DNA of 64,000 nt from Alphaproteobacteria bacterium (GCA_033344895.1 JAWPMN010000001.1:744001-808000), one strand, 5' to 3'; positions 40,676 to 51,086 are shown, numbered from the stretch's first letter. Notes: a model not told the origin generated them from the letters alone. Program-made: numbers and translations.

Positions 40676-42328
40676 CTACATGTTCGGATAGGTCGGCCCC
40701 TCGCCGCCCTGCGGGACCACCCAGTGGATGTTCTGGGTCGGATCCTTGATGTCGCAGGTCTTGCAGTGGACGCAGTTCTGCGCGTTGATCTGCAGGCGCG
40801 GGTTGGAGCCGTCGTCATCGCGGACGATCTCATAGACCCCGGCCGGGCAGTAGCGCTGCGCGGGCTCATCGTACTTGGCCAGATTGACTTCCACCGGCAC
40901 GGACGGATCCTTAAGGGTCAGGTGAACCGGCTGGTCTTCCTCATGGTTGGTGCCCGAGAAAGACACATTGGTCAGGCGATCGAAACTGATCACCCCGTCC
41001 GGCTTCGGATAGTCGATCTTCGGACACTGGTCCGCCGGCTTCAGGGCGGCATGGTCCGGGCCGTGGTGACTGATCGTCCAGGGCGCCTTGCCCCGGAACA
41101 GGACCGTATCGATGGCCGAATAGAAGAACCCGCCCCAGAAGCCCCATTTGAACGAGGGACGGATGTTGCGGACACCGTGGAGTTCGTCCCAGACCCAGGT
41201 CTTCTTCAGCGCCTCCGGATAGGCGGTGATTTCGCGCGGGGCCTCGCCCTCGCCGGTCAGTGCCTCGAACAGCGCCTCGGCGGCGGTCATGCCGGACTTC
41301 ATCGCGGTATGGGTGCCCTTGATCTTCGGCACGTTCAGGAAGCCCGCTTCACAGCCGACGATGCAGCCACCCGGGAAGGACAGTTTCGGAATCGATTGGA
41401 AGCCGCCCTCGTTCAGGGCCCGCGCGCCGTAGGAAATGCGCTTACCGCCCTCCAGCACCTTTTTGATTTCCGGGTGATGCTTGAACCGCTGGAATTCCAT
41501 ATAGGGGAAGAGATGCGGGTTTTCGTAGTCGAGGCCGATCACGAAACCGATCGACACCAGGTTCCCTTCAAGATGATACATGAAGGACCCGCCATAGGTC
41601 TTCGTGTCCATCGGCCAACCGGTCGTATGCACAATCTTGCCGGGCTGGGACTTTGCCGGATCGATTTCCCACAATTCCTTCATGCCGATGCCATAGGTCT
41701 GGACCTCGGCATCCTTGCGCAGGTCGAACTTCTCCATCAGCAGCTTGCCCAGATGGCCGCGGCAGCCTTCGGAGAACACGGTCTGCTTTGCGTGCAGTTC
41801 CATGCCGACCTGGAACATCGGACCTTCGCTGCCGTCCTTCAGGCGCCCCATATCGCCCGTCGCGACCCCCTTCACGCTGCCATCGTCGTGATACAGGATC
41901 TCGGCGGCTGCGAAGCCGGGATAGATCTCGACCCCCATCGCCTCGGCCTGTTCGCCCAGCCAGCGGCACAGGTTGCCGAGCGAAATGATGTAGTTGCCGT
42001 GATTGTTCATCTGCGGCGGCGTGGGCAGACGAAACGCCCGGGATTCGGTCAGATACAGGAAGTGGTCGTCCTTTGCCGGCGTATCCAGCGGCGCCCCCTT
42101 CTCTTTCCAGTCGGGGATCAGCTCGTTCAGCGCACGCGGCTCAAGCACGGCACCGGACAGGATATGGGCTCCGACCTCCGCGCCCTTCTCAATGACGCAG
42201 ACGGCAATTTCCTTGCCGGTCTCCTGTTCCAACTGCTTCAGACGGATCGCCGTAGCCAGACCGGAAGGGCCCGCGCCCACGATCACCACGTCATATTCCA
42301 TGCTTTCGCGTTCGACCGCCTCGGACAT
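40676..42328 (-). CDS. Electron-transfer flavoprotein:ubiquinone oxidoreductase
   Basis: This is a 550-residue ETF-QO. The FAD fold begins at [38 protein letters not shown] and a quinone-binding region follow. The C-terminal 4Fe-4S cluster ligands are Cys in [10 protein letters not shown] and the [12 protein letters not shown] motif. It passes electrons from ETF (fed by fatty-acid, amino-acid and dimethylglycine or sarcosine dehydrogenases) to ubiquinone at the inner membrane. It starts at the ATG at 42326-42328. A terminator follows. The divergent gene encodes a uracil-DNA glycosylase. Confidence 0.96.
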   Translation of the reverse strand: MSEAVERESMEYDVVIVGAGPSGLATAIRLKQLEQETGKEIAVCVIEKGAEVGAHILSGAVLEPRALNELIPDWKEKGAPLDTPAKDDHFLYLTESRAFRLPTPPQMNNHGNYIISLGNLCRWLGEQAEAMGVEIYPGFAAAEILYHDDGSVKGVATGDMGRLKDGSEGPMFQVGMELHAKQTVFSEGCRGHLGKLLMEKFDLRKDAEVQTYGIGMKELWEIDPAKSQPGKIVHTTGWPMDTKTYGGSFMYHLEGNLVSIGFVIGLDYENPHLFPYMEFQRFKHHPEIKKVLEGGKRISYGARALNEGGFQSIPKLSFPGGCIVGCEAGFLNVPKIKGTHTAMKSGMTAAEALFEALTGEGEAPREITAYPEALKKTWVWDELHGVRNIRPSFKWGFWGGFFYSAIDTVLFRGKAPWTISHHGPDHAALKPADQCPKIDYPKPDGVISFDRLTNVSFSGTNHEEDQPVHLTLKDPSVPVEVNLAKYDEPAQRYCPAGVYEIVRDDDGSNPRLQINAQNCVHCKTCDIKDPTQNIHWVVPQGGEGPTYPNM

Positions 42329-42417
42329 AATACGGACCCCTTATCGTTGACCCTGGAACGCTGCTCTTGGCGTCCCCCAATTCGGCAGGCACAATAAAGG
42401 CTGAAGCCGAAAACGCA

Positions 42418-43275
42418 ATGACGGTTGGCGACGGGAACGTGCTGGAAAACGACGCAAAAGCCCTGATTTCTGCGCTGGAATGGCAGGTCGCCATGGGCGT
42501 GGACGAGGCCATTGCCGACGGACCGGTCGACCGCTATGCGCTTGCCGCCGCGCGGCGCCAGGCCCGTGCCGAGCAGGCCAGATCCGCTGCCCCCGCCCAG
42601 GCCGCCGCGCAGGCCTTTCCCGTTCCCCGGCCGCGGGCGGAAGCCGGGGCGCCGCTGGGCGCCGCTGAGGCCGCCGCGGCGGGTCAGAAGGCCGCGCGCG
42701 ACTGCAAGACACTGGAGGACCTGCGCCTCGCCCTGGAAGGGTTTGACGGATGCGCCCTGCGCAATACCGCAACCCAGCTCGTCTTTGGCGATGGCAATCC
42801 GCAGGCGGACATCATGGTAATCGGCGAAGCGCCCGGCGCCGACGAGGACCGGCAGGGCAAGCCCTTCGTCGGCGTGTCCGGCCAGTTGCTGGACCGGATG
42901 CTGTCCTTCATCGGCCTGACGCGCGAGGCATTTTACATCACCAACACGGTCTACTGGCGGCCGCCCGGCAACCGAAAGCCGAATGACGGCGAATTCGCCG
43001 TCTGCCGCCCTTTCGTCGACCGGCATATCGAATTGATCGATCCGAAACTGCTGCTGCTGGTCGGTGACAAATCCGTGCGTGGCCTGGCCGGGGCAACGAC
43101 AGGCATCACCCGCAGCCGGGGGCAATGGTACGATGTGAAGGTCGGCGACAAAACGATCCCGGCCCTCGCCACCTTCCACCCCGCCTATCTGCTGCGCACC
43201 CCCGCCGCCAAACGCCAGGCCTGGCAGGACCTGCTGACCTTCCAACGAAAGATGCGGGAGATGGGGCTGGGCTGA
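42418..43275 (+). CDS. Uracil-DNA glycosylase, family 4-like
   Basis: This is a 285-residue iron-sulfur uracil-DNA glycosylase that removes uracil from DNA in base-excision repair. The first 100 residues are an Ala-rich, poorly conserved extension typical of alphaproteobacterial members. Then come cysteines in DCKTL and GCALRNTATQLVFGDG, the active-site GEAPGADEDRQGKPFVGVSGQLLDRML (about 138-164), and the closing motif ATFHPAYLLRTPAAKRQ. The ATG at 42418 is preferred to a TTG at 42367. Confidence 0.9.
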   Translation: MTVGDGNVLENDAKALISALEWQVAMGVDEAIADGPVDRYALAAARRQARAEQARSAAPAQAAAQAFPVPRPRAEAGAPLGAAEAAAAGQKAARDCKTLEDLRLALEGFDGCALRNTATQLVFGDGNPQADIMVIGEAPGADEDRQGKPFVGVSGQLLDRMLSFIGLTREAFYITNTVYWRPPGNRKPNDGEFAVCRPFVDRHIELIDPKLLLLVGDKSVRGLAGATTGITRSRGQWYDVKVGDKTIPALATFHPAYLLRTPAAKRQAWQDLLTFQRKMREMGLG

Positions 43276-43281
43276 AATGCC

Positions 43282-44142
43282 CTAGCGGAACATCAGAATC
43301 GGCAGGCGGCAGGAACGGACAAGGCTGGTTGTCGTCGATCCGATGATCAGGTTGCGGATGCGGCTGTGGCCATAGGCCCCCATGATGACCATCTGGCTCT
43401 GTTTCTCGATTGCAGCATTGGGGATCGCCTGTTCCGGCTCCCCCGCACCGATTTCCCAGGTTGCCGACAGACCGGCCTGTTTCAGCGTCGCCGCCACACC
43501 TTCCAATTCAGCCCGGGAATCCGGCGTGTCGTCTCCGGCCTTCAGGATATGGAACGCGATTCCGGCATAGGCCGCGGCGGCCGAACCGGACAGGTAGCGC
43601 ACGGCCTTGGCGATGCTGGTGCCGCCGTCATAGGCGATCAGGCACCGTTCGATCGGGCTGAATTCGTAGTTTGCCACGAGAACCGGCTTGTCCGATCCGC
43701 GCAGCACGCGTTCGAGGTTTGAGCCCAGATGCTCGCGGGCAAAGCCGGAGGCTTCCCCCCGCTTGCCGATGACGATGACATCCGCTTCCTGTTCGGCGAT
43801 GGCGTCTGCCAGATCGTCGTGACGCAGCCGGGTTTCGACCGTGGCATCGGTCTTGTCCGCCAAGCGGGCAGAGACATCCTCCAGAATGGCCCGTCCCCGC
43901 GCCAGGGCAAGCTGCGCCCATTCCTCATCCGCCGCCGACAGCTTGGTCAGCAGGTCCGTCCGCGCCCCGAGGCTGAGATTGCCGCTAAGATCCGCCGGGA
44001 CGCTCTGGCGCGACCGCCGGCCCAGCATATGGGTCACCATGATCTGCGATGGCGCGTTGAGATTGGCCAGCCAGGCCGCATGGTCGCAGACGCTGGCCGA
44101 ATAAACGGACCCGTCCACGAAAGCCGCGAGTTTCAAGCTCAT
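43282..44142 (-). CDS. Tandem universal stress protein (UspA family)
   Basis: This is a 286-residue protein with two Usp domains (about 1-145 and 150-286). The second ends with GAYGHSRIRNLIIGSTTTSLVR, the ATP-binding G2xG9xG(S/T) motif. The first has IGKRGEASGFAREHLGSNLERVLRGSDKPVLV. GAGGGGGGA precedes the ATG at 44140-44142. It starts 7 bp after the stop of the SulP transporter gene, so the two are an operon. SulP-Usp pairs are frequent, and the Usp protein is thought to modulate the transporter or respond to envelope stress. Confidence 0.9.
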   Translation of the reverse strand: MSLKLAAFVDGSVYSASVCDHAAWLANLNAPSQIMVTHMLGRRSRQSVPADLSGNLSLGARTDLLTKLSAADEEWAQLALARGRAILEDVSARLADKTDATVETRLRHDDLADAIAEQEADVIVIGKRGEASGFAREHLGSNLERVLRGSDKPVLVANYEFSPIERCLIAYDGGTSIAKAVRYLSGSAAAAYAGIAFHILKAGDDTPDSRAELEGVAATLKQAGLSATWEIGAGEPEQAIPNAAIEKQSQMVIMGAYGHSRIRNLIIGSTTTSLVRSCRLPILMFR

Positions 44143-44149
44143 TCCCCCC

Positions 44150-45637
44150 TCAATGCCCCAACAGCTTGTCCAGGGCGCCCGGCTGATCGGCGACACCCAA
44201 TTTGTCGACGATCGTTTCGGACGCCTTGTTCATGCCGACGAGGTCCACCTGCGTCCCTTCTCTGCGGAACTTCAGGATCACCATGTCCACGGCGGCGACG
44301 CTGGAAATGTCCCAGATATGCGCCTTGCTGACGTCGATGATGACGGAGTCGGGCGCCTCGCGAAAGTCGAAGGCACGTTCGAAGGCTTCGGCACTGGCGA
44401 AAAAGATCTGGCCTTCGACGATGTAGGTTCGCGTCCGGCCGTCCGGCGTGATGGTGCTGGTCACGCGGAACAATTGCGCGATCTTCGCCGCGAAGAACAG
44501 TGCCGACAGCAGCACGCCGAACGCGACGCCGATCGCCAGGTTATGCGTGTAGACGACGAGAGCGACGGTGCTGAGCATGACGATCGAAGACGATCGCGGG
44601 TTGGTGCGCAGGGACTTGATCGACGACCAGCTGAAAGTCCCGACCGACACCATGATCATGATCGCGACCAGCGCGGCCATCGGGATCTGGCTGACCAGAT
44701 CGCCCAGGACCAGGATCATGAACAACAGGCCGCAGCCGGCGAAGAAACCGGAAAGACGCCCCCGTCCACCGGATTTAACATTGATGATCGACTGACCGAT
44801 CATCGCGCAACCGGCCATGCCGCCCAGGAAGCCGGTGACCGTGTTCGCCACACCCTGACCGATGCATTCGCGATTCTTGTCGCCGGTCGTGTCGGTCAGT
44901 TCGTCGACGATCTGGGCCGTCATCATGCTTTCCAGCAGACCGACCGCCGCCACCGCCAGAGAATAGGGCAGGATGATCCACAGCGTCTCCAGCGTCAGTG
45001 GCACGTCCGGCAGCAGGAAGATCGGCAGGGTATCCGGCAACTCACCCATATCGCCCACGGTCCGCAGGTCCAGTCCGAAGCCCCAGACAATCGCGGTGAT
45101 GATGATGATGCAGATCAGCGGCGACGGAATGATCGAGATGAAGCGCGGGACCAGATAGATGATCGCGAGCCCCAGCGCGACGAGCGCATAGGTCATCGGC
45201 GGCACATCGATCAGTTCCGGCAGCTGCGCCATGAAGATCAGAATCGCCAGCGCATTGACGAAACCGGTCATGACCGAGCGCGAGACAAACCGCATGACAC
45301 GGGCCAGTTTCAGCCAGCCCGCCGCTATCTGGATCACGCCGGTCAGGACCGTACAGGCCAGCAGGTACTGCAGACCATGATCACGAACCAGCGTTACCAT
45401 GACGACCGCCGTCGCCGCCGTCGCCGCCGAGATCATGCCCGGCCGTCCGCCGACAATCGATGTCAGCACGGCGATCGAGAAGGAGGCATAGAGGCCGATC
45501 TTCGGGTCGACGCCGGCAATGATCGAAAAGGCGATCGCCTCTGGAATCAGGGCCAGGGCGACCACGAGGCCGGCCAGAAGGTCGGCGCGGACATTGCCCA
45601 GCCATTCATGTTTCAGGGTTCGAAGATGGTCGGTCAT
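44150..45637 (-). CDS. SulP-family anion transporter with STAS domain
   Basis: This is a 495-residue transporter with about 12-14 membrane helices. The SulP signature [34 protein letters not shown] is at residues about 18-52. A cytoplasmic STAS domain (about 395-490: [39 protein letters not shown]) follows. Substrates in the family include sulfate, bicarbonate and dicarboxylates; the one here is not clear. The start is the ATG at 45635-45637. It is in an operon with a downstream Usp gene. A terminator at 45763-45794 separates it from the BCCT transporter. Confidence 0.9.
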   Translation of the reverse strand: MTDHLRTLKHEWLGNVRADLLAGLVVALALIPEAIAFSIIAGVDPKIGLYASFSIAVLTSIVGGRPGMISAATAATAVVMVTLVRDHGLQYLLACTVLTGVIQIAAGWLKLARVMRFVSRSVMTGFVNALAILIFMAQLPELIDVPPMTYALVALGLAIIYLVPRFISIIPSPLICIIIITAIVWGFGLDLRTVGDMGELPDTLPIFLLPDVPLTLETLWIILPYSLAVAAVGLLESMMTAQIVDELTDTTGDKNRECIGQGVANTVTGFLGGMAGCAMIGQSIINVKSGGRGRLSGFFAGCGLLFMILVLGDLVSQIPMAALVAIMIMVSVGTFSWSSIKSLRTNPRSSSIVMLSTVALVVYTHNLAIGVAFGVLLSALFFAAKIAQLFRVTSTITPDGRTRTYIVEGQIFFASAEAFERAFDFREAPDSVIIDVSKAHIWDISSVAAVDMVILKFRREGTQVDLVGMNKASETIVDKLGVADQPGALDKLLGH

Positions 45638-45762
45638 CGCGGGTCCTGAGGTCGGGCCCATCGGATGAGCCGGTGTTTCGCATAATCCCGTCCGGGAAAG
45701 GCGCGGACCCTACAATGCTGCACCGCACAAAATCAAGCCCATGTCGCCCGCCGACCAAAGGA

Positions 45763-45794
45763 AAACGCCCCGCATCTGACGATACGGGGCGTTT
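45763..45794 (-). terminator. Rho-independent terminator of the BCCT gene
   Basis: AAACGCCCCG (45763-45772) pairs with CGGGGCGTTT (45785-45794) in a 10-bp stem. It lies 31 bp past the BCCT stop on the minus strand. Confidence 0.8.
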
Positions 45795-45825
45795 CACTGA
45801 AGCGACCTTCAGTTTGTGGTCGGAA

Positions 45826-47484
45826 CTAGGCGGCCTTCTTCAGGTGTTTGCGTTCCTGCATCAGGCCCCGATAGATCGCATAGCACATGACCAGCAGGAC
45901 GACCGTGAAAGGCAGCCCGGTGGAAATCACCATCGACTGCAGGGATTTCAGCCCCCCGGCAGAGAGCAACAGCACGATCGCCACGGCACCTTCGAAGATG
46001 CACCAGAAGACGCGCTGCGGCACCGGACCGTCGGTCTTGCCACCGGCCGTGATGGTGTCGATGACCAGCGAGCCGCTGTCGGACGACGTCACGAAGAACA
46101 CGATCACCAGCACGATCCCGATGAACGAGGTCAGCGAGGCGAGCGGCATCGCATCCAGCATCTTGAACAGCTGCAGTTCCAGCGCCGCATCCTGTGCCGC
46201 GGTGTAGCCCTCGACCAGAACCTGCTGAATGGCCACGCCACCGAAGACCGACATCCAAAGGACGCAGACCAGCGACGGAATGATCAGGACGCAGGTTACG
46301 AATTCGCGGACGGTTCGTCCCCGGCTGACCCGCGCGATGAACATGCCGACGAACGGGGACCAGGAAATCCACCAAGCCCAGTAGAATGACGTCCAGCCCT
46401 GGCTGAAGTTGACATCCTCACGCCCGAACGGGTTGGACAGGGCCGGCAGATACTCGACATAGGCCACCAGATTGGACGCAAAGCCCGACAGGACCGCGAC
46501 TGTCGGCCCGGCGAAAAGCACGAAAATCAACAGCAGAAAGGCAAGGCCCATGTTGATTTCCGAAAGAACTTTGACGCCCCCTTCAAGCCCGCGCAGGACC
46601 GAAATCAATGCGATGGCCGTGATCCCGGAAATCAGGACCACCTCTGCCGTGCTGCTGGCCGGAATGCCGAACAGTTCCTCCAGGCCGGCATTCGCCTGCG
46701 TCGCGCCAAGCCCCAGAGACGTGGCCAGCCCGAACAGGGTTGCGAAGACCGCGAGCGTGTCGATGACATGCCCGACCCAGCCCCAGACGCGCTCGCCGAA
46801 AATCGGATAGAAGGCGGAGCGGATCGAGAGCGGAAGCCCCTTGTTGTAACTGAAAAGCGCAAGGGACAGAGCCACAACGGCATAGATCGCCCAGGGGTGC
46901 AGTGCCCAGTGGAAGATCGTCGTGGCCATGCCGAGCCTCAAGGCCTCTGCCTGATCCCCCGCGGCCGCGCCGAGCGGGGCCCAATCCGTGCGCACACCGT
47001 TCTCGACGGTCGTGCCGCCCATGGCGGTGGAGAAATGGGTCATCGGTTCGGACACGCCGTAGAACATCAGGCCGATGCCCATACCGGCCGCGAAGAGCAT
47101 CGCGAACCAGCCGAGGTAACTGAAATCGGGTGTCGCCTGGGCACCCCCCAACCGGACATTGCCCAGCGGAGTCACGATCAGCATCAGACAGAACAGCACG
47201 AAAATGTTCGCCGCGCCGAGGAAGAACCAGTCGAAGCCCGTGGTCACCGCGCTGAACAGCCAGGAGAAGGCCGCGCCCGCCTGCTCCGGAAGGGCCAATG
47301 TGTAGAACACGAAGGCCACGATCGTGATGCCGGAGATCATGAACACCGGGTTGTGGATGTCGAAACCGAGAGGGCCGACATTCCCGCCGATATTGTCCTG
47401 CCCGATCTCGTAATCGGTCTTGATCACATGGGCGTGCCCGTCCGGACTGGGAACGCCCTGCGATGGAGAGGGTGTGTCGCTCAT
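45826..47484 (-). CDS. BCCT-family betaine/choline/carnitine transporter
   Basis: This is a 552-residue sodium- or proton-coupled transporter with 12 membrane helices. Family marks are GMGIGLMFYGVSEPMTHF (helix 3 glycine stretch, about 130-148), HWALHPWAIYA, and the substrate-cage segment FYWAWWISWSPFVGMFIARVSRGRTVREF (about 365-393). The GMGIG stretch (not GMGVA) suggests sodium coupling. It is a likely importer of glycine betaine or choline, matching the catabolic genes at 35.8-38.7 and 51.3-53.8 kb. N- and C-terminal tails are short, so strong osmosensing is less likely. Confidence 0.92.
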   Translation of the reverse strand: MSDTPSPSQGVPSPDGHAHVIKTDYEIGQDNIGGNVGPLGFDIHNPVFMISGITIVAFVFYTLALPEQAGAAFSWLFSAVTTGFDWFFLGAANIFVLFCLMLIVTPLGNVRLGGAQATPDFSYLGWFAMLFAAGMGIGLMFYGVSEPMTHFSTAMGGTTVENGVRTDWAPLGAAAGDQAEALRLGMATTIFHWALHPWAIYAVVALSLALFSYNKGLPLSIRSAFYPIFGERVWGWVGHVIDTLAVFATLFGLATSLGLGATQANAGLEELFGIPASSTAEVVLISGITAIALISVLRGLEGGVKVLSEINMGLAFLLLIFVLFAGPTVAVLSGFASNLVAYVEYLPALSNPFGREDVNFSQGWTSFYWAWWISWSPFVGMFIARVSRGRTVREFVTCVLIIPSLVCVLWMSVFGGVAIQQVLVEGYTAAQDAALELQLFKMLDAMPLASLTSFIGIVLVIVFFVTSSDSGSLVIDTITAGGKTDGPVPQRVFWCIFEGAVAIVLLLSAGGLKSLQSMVISTGLPFTVVLLVMCYAIYRGLMQERKHLKKAA

Positions 47485-48211
47485 TATCCTGTCCCCCGTT
47501 GCAGATTATTGTCCTGACCGAACGCTGGGTCGGCCGCACATGGATTCTTGCACATAAGTGTTTGTCTCCCGCAGTTGGGTTGTCACGCAGTCGCCGGGGG
47601 TTCTTGTTTGGTCGGTTCGTTGTCGACGGCGGCCTGCTGTACGGCCCCGGAGCGGGCGGCGAAGGACGGATCCCTCCGTCTCGACTTGCCCGATACCCCC
47701 CAGCGCCAAACGGCCGACCCGATCATTCAGATGCTTCAGGCCGGCCAGGATGTTCACGCTGCGATACATTACGTCAAAGATTCGCCAGATTTTCAACACA
47801 CCTGCCTACCCACGGCAGAAATCCGGCAAATAATGACAAAGATACCGCAGACATTGGAAGCATCAAAACGGGGCGTTTCGGCGATTTTCCGGTATCATGA
47901 GTTCTTTATTATTTTTGAATGACTCCCCCGACGCCCGTTGTGCGCCGCAAAATTCAACCTCCCCCCATGATTACTTACCGCCATCAGGCTAGAAGGGCGG
48001 AAGCTGAGGCACTGTAACATCTGCGACATAAACCGATCGCCCGTGCGTCCGACGCAAACTCCTGAACGCGGGTAACAGTGATGGGGGCATAACGAAGATG
48101 TGAGACGGCGTGTGTCGCCCAGCCGGTTGGTCGTCTCCATCTTGCTTGCCGGTTGCCCGGCGCGGTCGTTCGGGTTTGGATGTCTGCCTGATGCAGGAGT
48201 TGAGGAGAGCC
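47485..48211. other. Long spacer upstream of BCCT and flavoprotein genes
   Basis: I see no supported gene in this 727-bp divergent spacer. Short open frames lack ribosome-binding sites and the local codon bias. An A+T-rich patch near 47,890-47,930 and the rest presumably hold promoters for both divergent genes. I checked by eye for a glycine riboswitch on the BCCT side and found none convincing. Confidence 0.5.
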
Positions 48212-49648
48212 ATGCCCGAACGGATCGATACCGATATCTGTGTCATCGGCGCAGGTTCCGGCGGATTGAGCGTCGCTGCCGGGGCGTCCCAGATGGGCGC
48301 ACGCACGGTCCTGATCGAAAAGGGACTGATGGGCGGCGACTGCCTGAACTACGGCTGCGTTCCGTCCAAGGCATTGCTGGCGGCCGGTCATGCCGCCCAG
48401 AGTCAACGCGATTCCGGGCGGTTCGGCATCTCACCGGTCACGCCGCGGGTCGACTGGAAGCAGGTTCGCGATCATGTCCGAAGCGTGATCGCCGCCATCG
48501 CCCCGAACGATTCCGTTGCACGTTTCGAAGGGTTGGGGGTCACCGTCCTGCAGGGCGAGGCACGGTTCACCGGACCGCGCGACGTGCAGGTGGGCGAGAC
48601 GCAGATCCGTGCGAAGTATATCGTGGTCGCCACCGGGTCGTCCGCCTTCATCCCGCCGATCCCAGGCCTGGATGATACGCCCTACTTCACCAACGAGACG
48701 ATCTTCGACAATGATGCCCCGATCGACCATCTGATCGTTGTCGGCGGCGGCCCGATCGGCATGGAAATGGCGCAGGCCCACCGCCGACTGGGCGCCAGGG
48801 TAACCGTGATCGAGATGGCCCGTGCGCTGGGCAAGGACGATCCGGAGGCGGCCGCGCTGGTGCTGGATGCCCTGCGCGCGGAAGGCATAGACATTCGCGA
48901 CCGCACCGAATTGAAATCCGTAGAGACGACACAAACCGGTATCCGCGCGACCATCGAATCGAACGGCGGCACCGAGACAATCGACGGCAGCCATCTGTTG
49001 ATCGCCGTCGGCCGGCGCGCGAATATCGCCGGCCTCGATCTCGAGAAGGCGGGGGTCGAGACCGACCGCGGCGCCATCCGCGTCGATGCCCATCTGAAGA
49101 CCCGCAATCGCCGGGTCTTCGCCATCGGCGACGTGCGCGGTGGATTGCAGTTCACACATATGGCCGGCTATGACGCGGGGATCGTGATCCGCCAGGCCCT
49201 GTTCAAGATGTTCTGGGCCAAGGCGGATTACAGCGCCGCCCCCTGGGTAACCTATACCGATCCCGAGCTGGCCCAGGTCGGCATGACGGAAGCCGACGCC
49301 GAAAACACCTTGGGCAAGGGCCGCTATCAGATCCTGCGCTGGAGCTTTGCCGAGAACGACCGCGCCCAGGCCGAACGCGCAACCGACGGCTTCGCCAAGG
49401 TCGTGGTCGACACCAAGGGCCGTGCGCTGGGCTGCACTCTGGTCGGTCGACATGCCGGCGACCTGATCCTGCCCTGGGTCATGGCCGTTCAACAGAAGCA
49501 GAAGATGGGCCAGATCGCCGGCCTGATCGCCCCCTACCCGACCCTGTCGGAGGTCACGAAACGCGCCGCCGGAAGCTATTTCACGCCAAGTCTGTTTTCG
49601 GAGCGAACCCGGAAGGTGGTTCGTGCGTTAATGAAGTGGTTCTCATAG
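48212..49648 (+). CDS. Flavin disulfide reductase (mercuric reductase/Lpd-like)
   Basis: This is a 478-residue class I pyridine nucleotide-disulfide oxidoreductase. FAD binding is at DICVIGAGSGGLSVAAGASQMGARTVLIEKG, the redox pair in GGDCLNYGCVPSKALL (Cys44/Cys49 region), the NAD(P) fold at HLIVVGGGPIGMEMAQAHRRLGARVTVIE, and the second FAD motif in RVFAIGDVRGG. The usual C-terminal catalytic His-Glu pair is replaced: PYPTLSE has Tyr where dihydrolipoamide dehydrogenase has His. No N-terminal mercury domain or C-terminal Cys pair is present. It is thus a relative of unknown substrate. GAGGAG precedes the ATG at 48212. Confidence 0.88.
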   Translation: MPERIDTDICVIGAGSGGLSVAAGASQMGARTVLIEKGLMGGDCLNYGCVPSKALLAAGHAAQSQRDSGRFGISPVTPRVDWKQVRDHVRSVIAAIAPNDSVARFEGLGVTVLQGEARFTGPRDVQVGETQIRAKYIVVATGSSAFIPPIPGLDDTPYFTNETIFDNDAPIDHLIVVGGGPIGMEMAQAHRRLGARVTVIEMARALGKDDPEAAALVLDALRAEGIDIRDRTELKSVETTQTGIRATIESNGGTETIDGSHLLIAVGRRANIAGLDLEKAGVETDRGAIRVDAHLKTRNRRVFAIGDVRGGLQFTHMAGYDAGIVIRQALFKMFWAKADYSAAPWVTYTDPELAQVGMTEADAENTLGKGRYQILRWSFAENDRAQAERATDGFAKVVVDTKGRALGCTLVGRHAGDLILPWVMAVQQKQKMGQIAGLIAPYPTLSEVTKRAAGSYFTPSLFSERTRKVVRALMKWFS

Positions 49649-49685
49649 GGTCGCCGGCGCGTCGTCTGGCCGCCCGCCCAACGCG

Positions 49686-50507
49686 ATGGCGAACGGAACA
49701 CCGAAAATGGCCGACGAACGACCCGACACCCAGGAAGAGGACAACGGCACGCTACGGCTGCCATCGTCCAGAATCTACAAGCTGATCGCCAAGGAGGGCC
49801 GTGAGGAACTGGAGCGGCCGTTCCAGTCGCTGGCCTCCTCCGGTCTGGTAGCCGGGCTGTGCATCAGCTTCTCGCTGTTCTGCGAAGGGTTCTTCAAACT
49901 GCACGCCCCGGAAGGTGCGGATTTCTACCTGATCGAAAATCTGGGCTACACGATCGGCTTTCTGATCGTCGTCATGGGGCGGTTTCAGCTCTTTACCGAG
50001 AACACGATCACCGTGATCCTGCCGCTGCTGGAGCAGTCCAGCTGGTACCGGCTGGTCTGCATCGCGCGGCTCTGGACGGTCGTCCTGGCCTTCAACCTGA
50101 TCGGCACGTTTCTGGCCGCCCTGATGGTCAGCCACCTGCCGCTGTTCAGCCCGGAACAGTTCGAGCCGTTCCTGGAGGTTTCGCGCCATGCAGTGAACCG
50201 CCCGCTGACAGATGTCTTCTTCCAGGCCATGCCGGCCGGTTTCCTGATCGCCGCCATGGTCTGGATGATGCCCTCCGCCGGGCAGGCCAAGGTCTGGATC
50301 GTGATCGCCATGACCTATCTGATTGCGATCGGGGATTTCGCCCATGTCGTCGCCGGGTCCATCGAGGCCTTCCTCCTGATGCTGAACGGCGAGGTCGGCC
50401 TGGAACACGGTATCGGCTACCTGTTCATGGCGGCGGCCGGGAACATCATCGGCGGGACAGGCGTCTTTGCCATGATGGCCTACGCCCAGGTGAAGGAGGA
50501 AATGTAA
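49686..50507 (+). CDS. Formate/nitrite transporter (FNT) family protein, YfdC-like
   Basis: This is a 273-residue membrane protein with six helices in the aquaporin-like FNT fold. Features are a charged N-terminus with ELERPFQSLASSGLVAGLCISFSLFCEG, a TENTITVILPLLE segment, FFQAMPAGFLIAAMVWMMPSAG and AIGDFAHVVAGSIEAF. The segments fit the YfdC-like branch better than FocA. Substrates in the branch are not settled, and ion selectivity cannot be read here. It starts at 49686 (ATG at 49707 is an alternative), 37 bp after the flavoprotein gene, so it may be cotranscribed. Confidence 0.85.
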   Translation: MANGTPKMADERPDTQEEDNGTLRLPSSRIYKLIAKEGREELERPFQSLASSGLVAGLCISFSLFCEGFFKLHAPEGADFYLIENLGYTIGFLIVVMGRFQLFTENTITVILPLLEQSSWYRLVCIARLWTVVLAFNLIGTFLAALMVSHLPLFSPEQFEPFLEVSRHAVNRPLTDVFFQAMPAGFLIAAMVWMMPSAGQAKVWIVIAMTYLIAIGDFAHVVAGSIEAFLLMLNGEVGLEHGIGYLFMAAAGNIIGGTGVFAMMAYAQVKEEM

Positions 50508-50567
50508 GCCATCGGCCGGCCCTCGCCGGACAGGGCAACGACCTCCGACGTCGTCCGTTCACGCAGA

Positions 50568-51086
50568 TCAGATCTGCATCAGACTGTCCATCGGGGTCAG
50601 CGACACGGCGGAATCGTAATCCAGAATGCTGAACAGATGCGTGACGGTATCGCCCTCCCCCAATGGCATGAGAAGACGGTGGAACTGCAGGTAGGGCTGA
50701 CGGATCCAGTGCGCCCCGCGCAGGCAATAGTGAAGATTTCCCGTACGGCGCACCGCATCGAACTCGCGCCAGACTTCCTCATAATCGTCGCCGTGAAAAC
50801 TCGGCAGCGTCTTGCCGCGCATCCTTCCGCCACCGTTCTGGACGGCCCTCTCACCGGCAATCAGAACAACGAATTCCTCGCCCTTCGGCGCCTCCCTCAC
50901 TTCCCACAGCATGATATGCGTCGTCAGGCGGCGCAGAACCAGCGGGTCCAGTTGATCGCGGGAGGGAAAGCGCTGCCGGCCGCGCAGGGTCTGCCAGATT
51001 TGCAGTGCTTCCTGCAGCAGTTCCGGAAATTCGATGGACGCCGCCTCTTCCGGGCTCAGAAGTCGGCTAACGGCAGTTTCCAGCAT
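50568..51086 (-). CDS. PAS_5-type small sensory protein
   Basis: This is a 172-residue protein resembling the stand-alone PAS_5 proteins abundant in Rhodospirillales. Layout: a helix (ELLQEALQIWQTLRGRQRFPSRDQLDPLVLRRL), then strands (IMLWEVREAPKGEEFVVLIAGERAV), a GKTLPSFHGDDYEEVWREF helix, and closing strands (LQFHRLLMPLGEGDTVTHLFSILDY). No output domain is fused, so it presumably senses a signal and acts by contact. It is a single minus-strand gene between FNT and the DMGDH-type gene. A related protein is in the prophage at 9913-10482. Confidence 0.8.
   Translation of the reverse strand: MLETAVSRLLSPEEAASIEFPELLQEALQIWQTLRGRQRFPSRDQLDPLVLRRLTTHIMLWEVREAPKGEEFVVLIAGERAVQNGGGRMRGKTLPSFHGDDYEEVWREFDAVRRTGNLHYCLRGAHWIRQPYLQFHRLLMPLGEGDTVTHLFSILDYDSAVSLTPMDSLMQI

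Noticed and set aside
40457-42397. 646-aa plus-strand frame
   Set aside because: It runs antisense to the clear ETF-QO gene; composition is Arg/Gly/His-rich and it has no motif.
44153-45649. 498-aa plus-strand frame rich in Asp, His, Arg and Gln
   Set aside because: It is an exact antisense shadow of the SulP transporter; membrane-protein codons give this composition on the other strand.
47485-47660. Possible glycine riboswitch before the BCCT gene
   Set aside because: A GGGAGA-like stretch on the minus strand lacks the paired-core layout; there is not enough to support a riboswitch.
47506-47799. 97-aa minus-strand frame upstream of the BCCT gene
   Set aside because: No ribosome-binding site, third-position bias unlike genes nearby, and no motif; treated as spacer.
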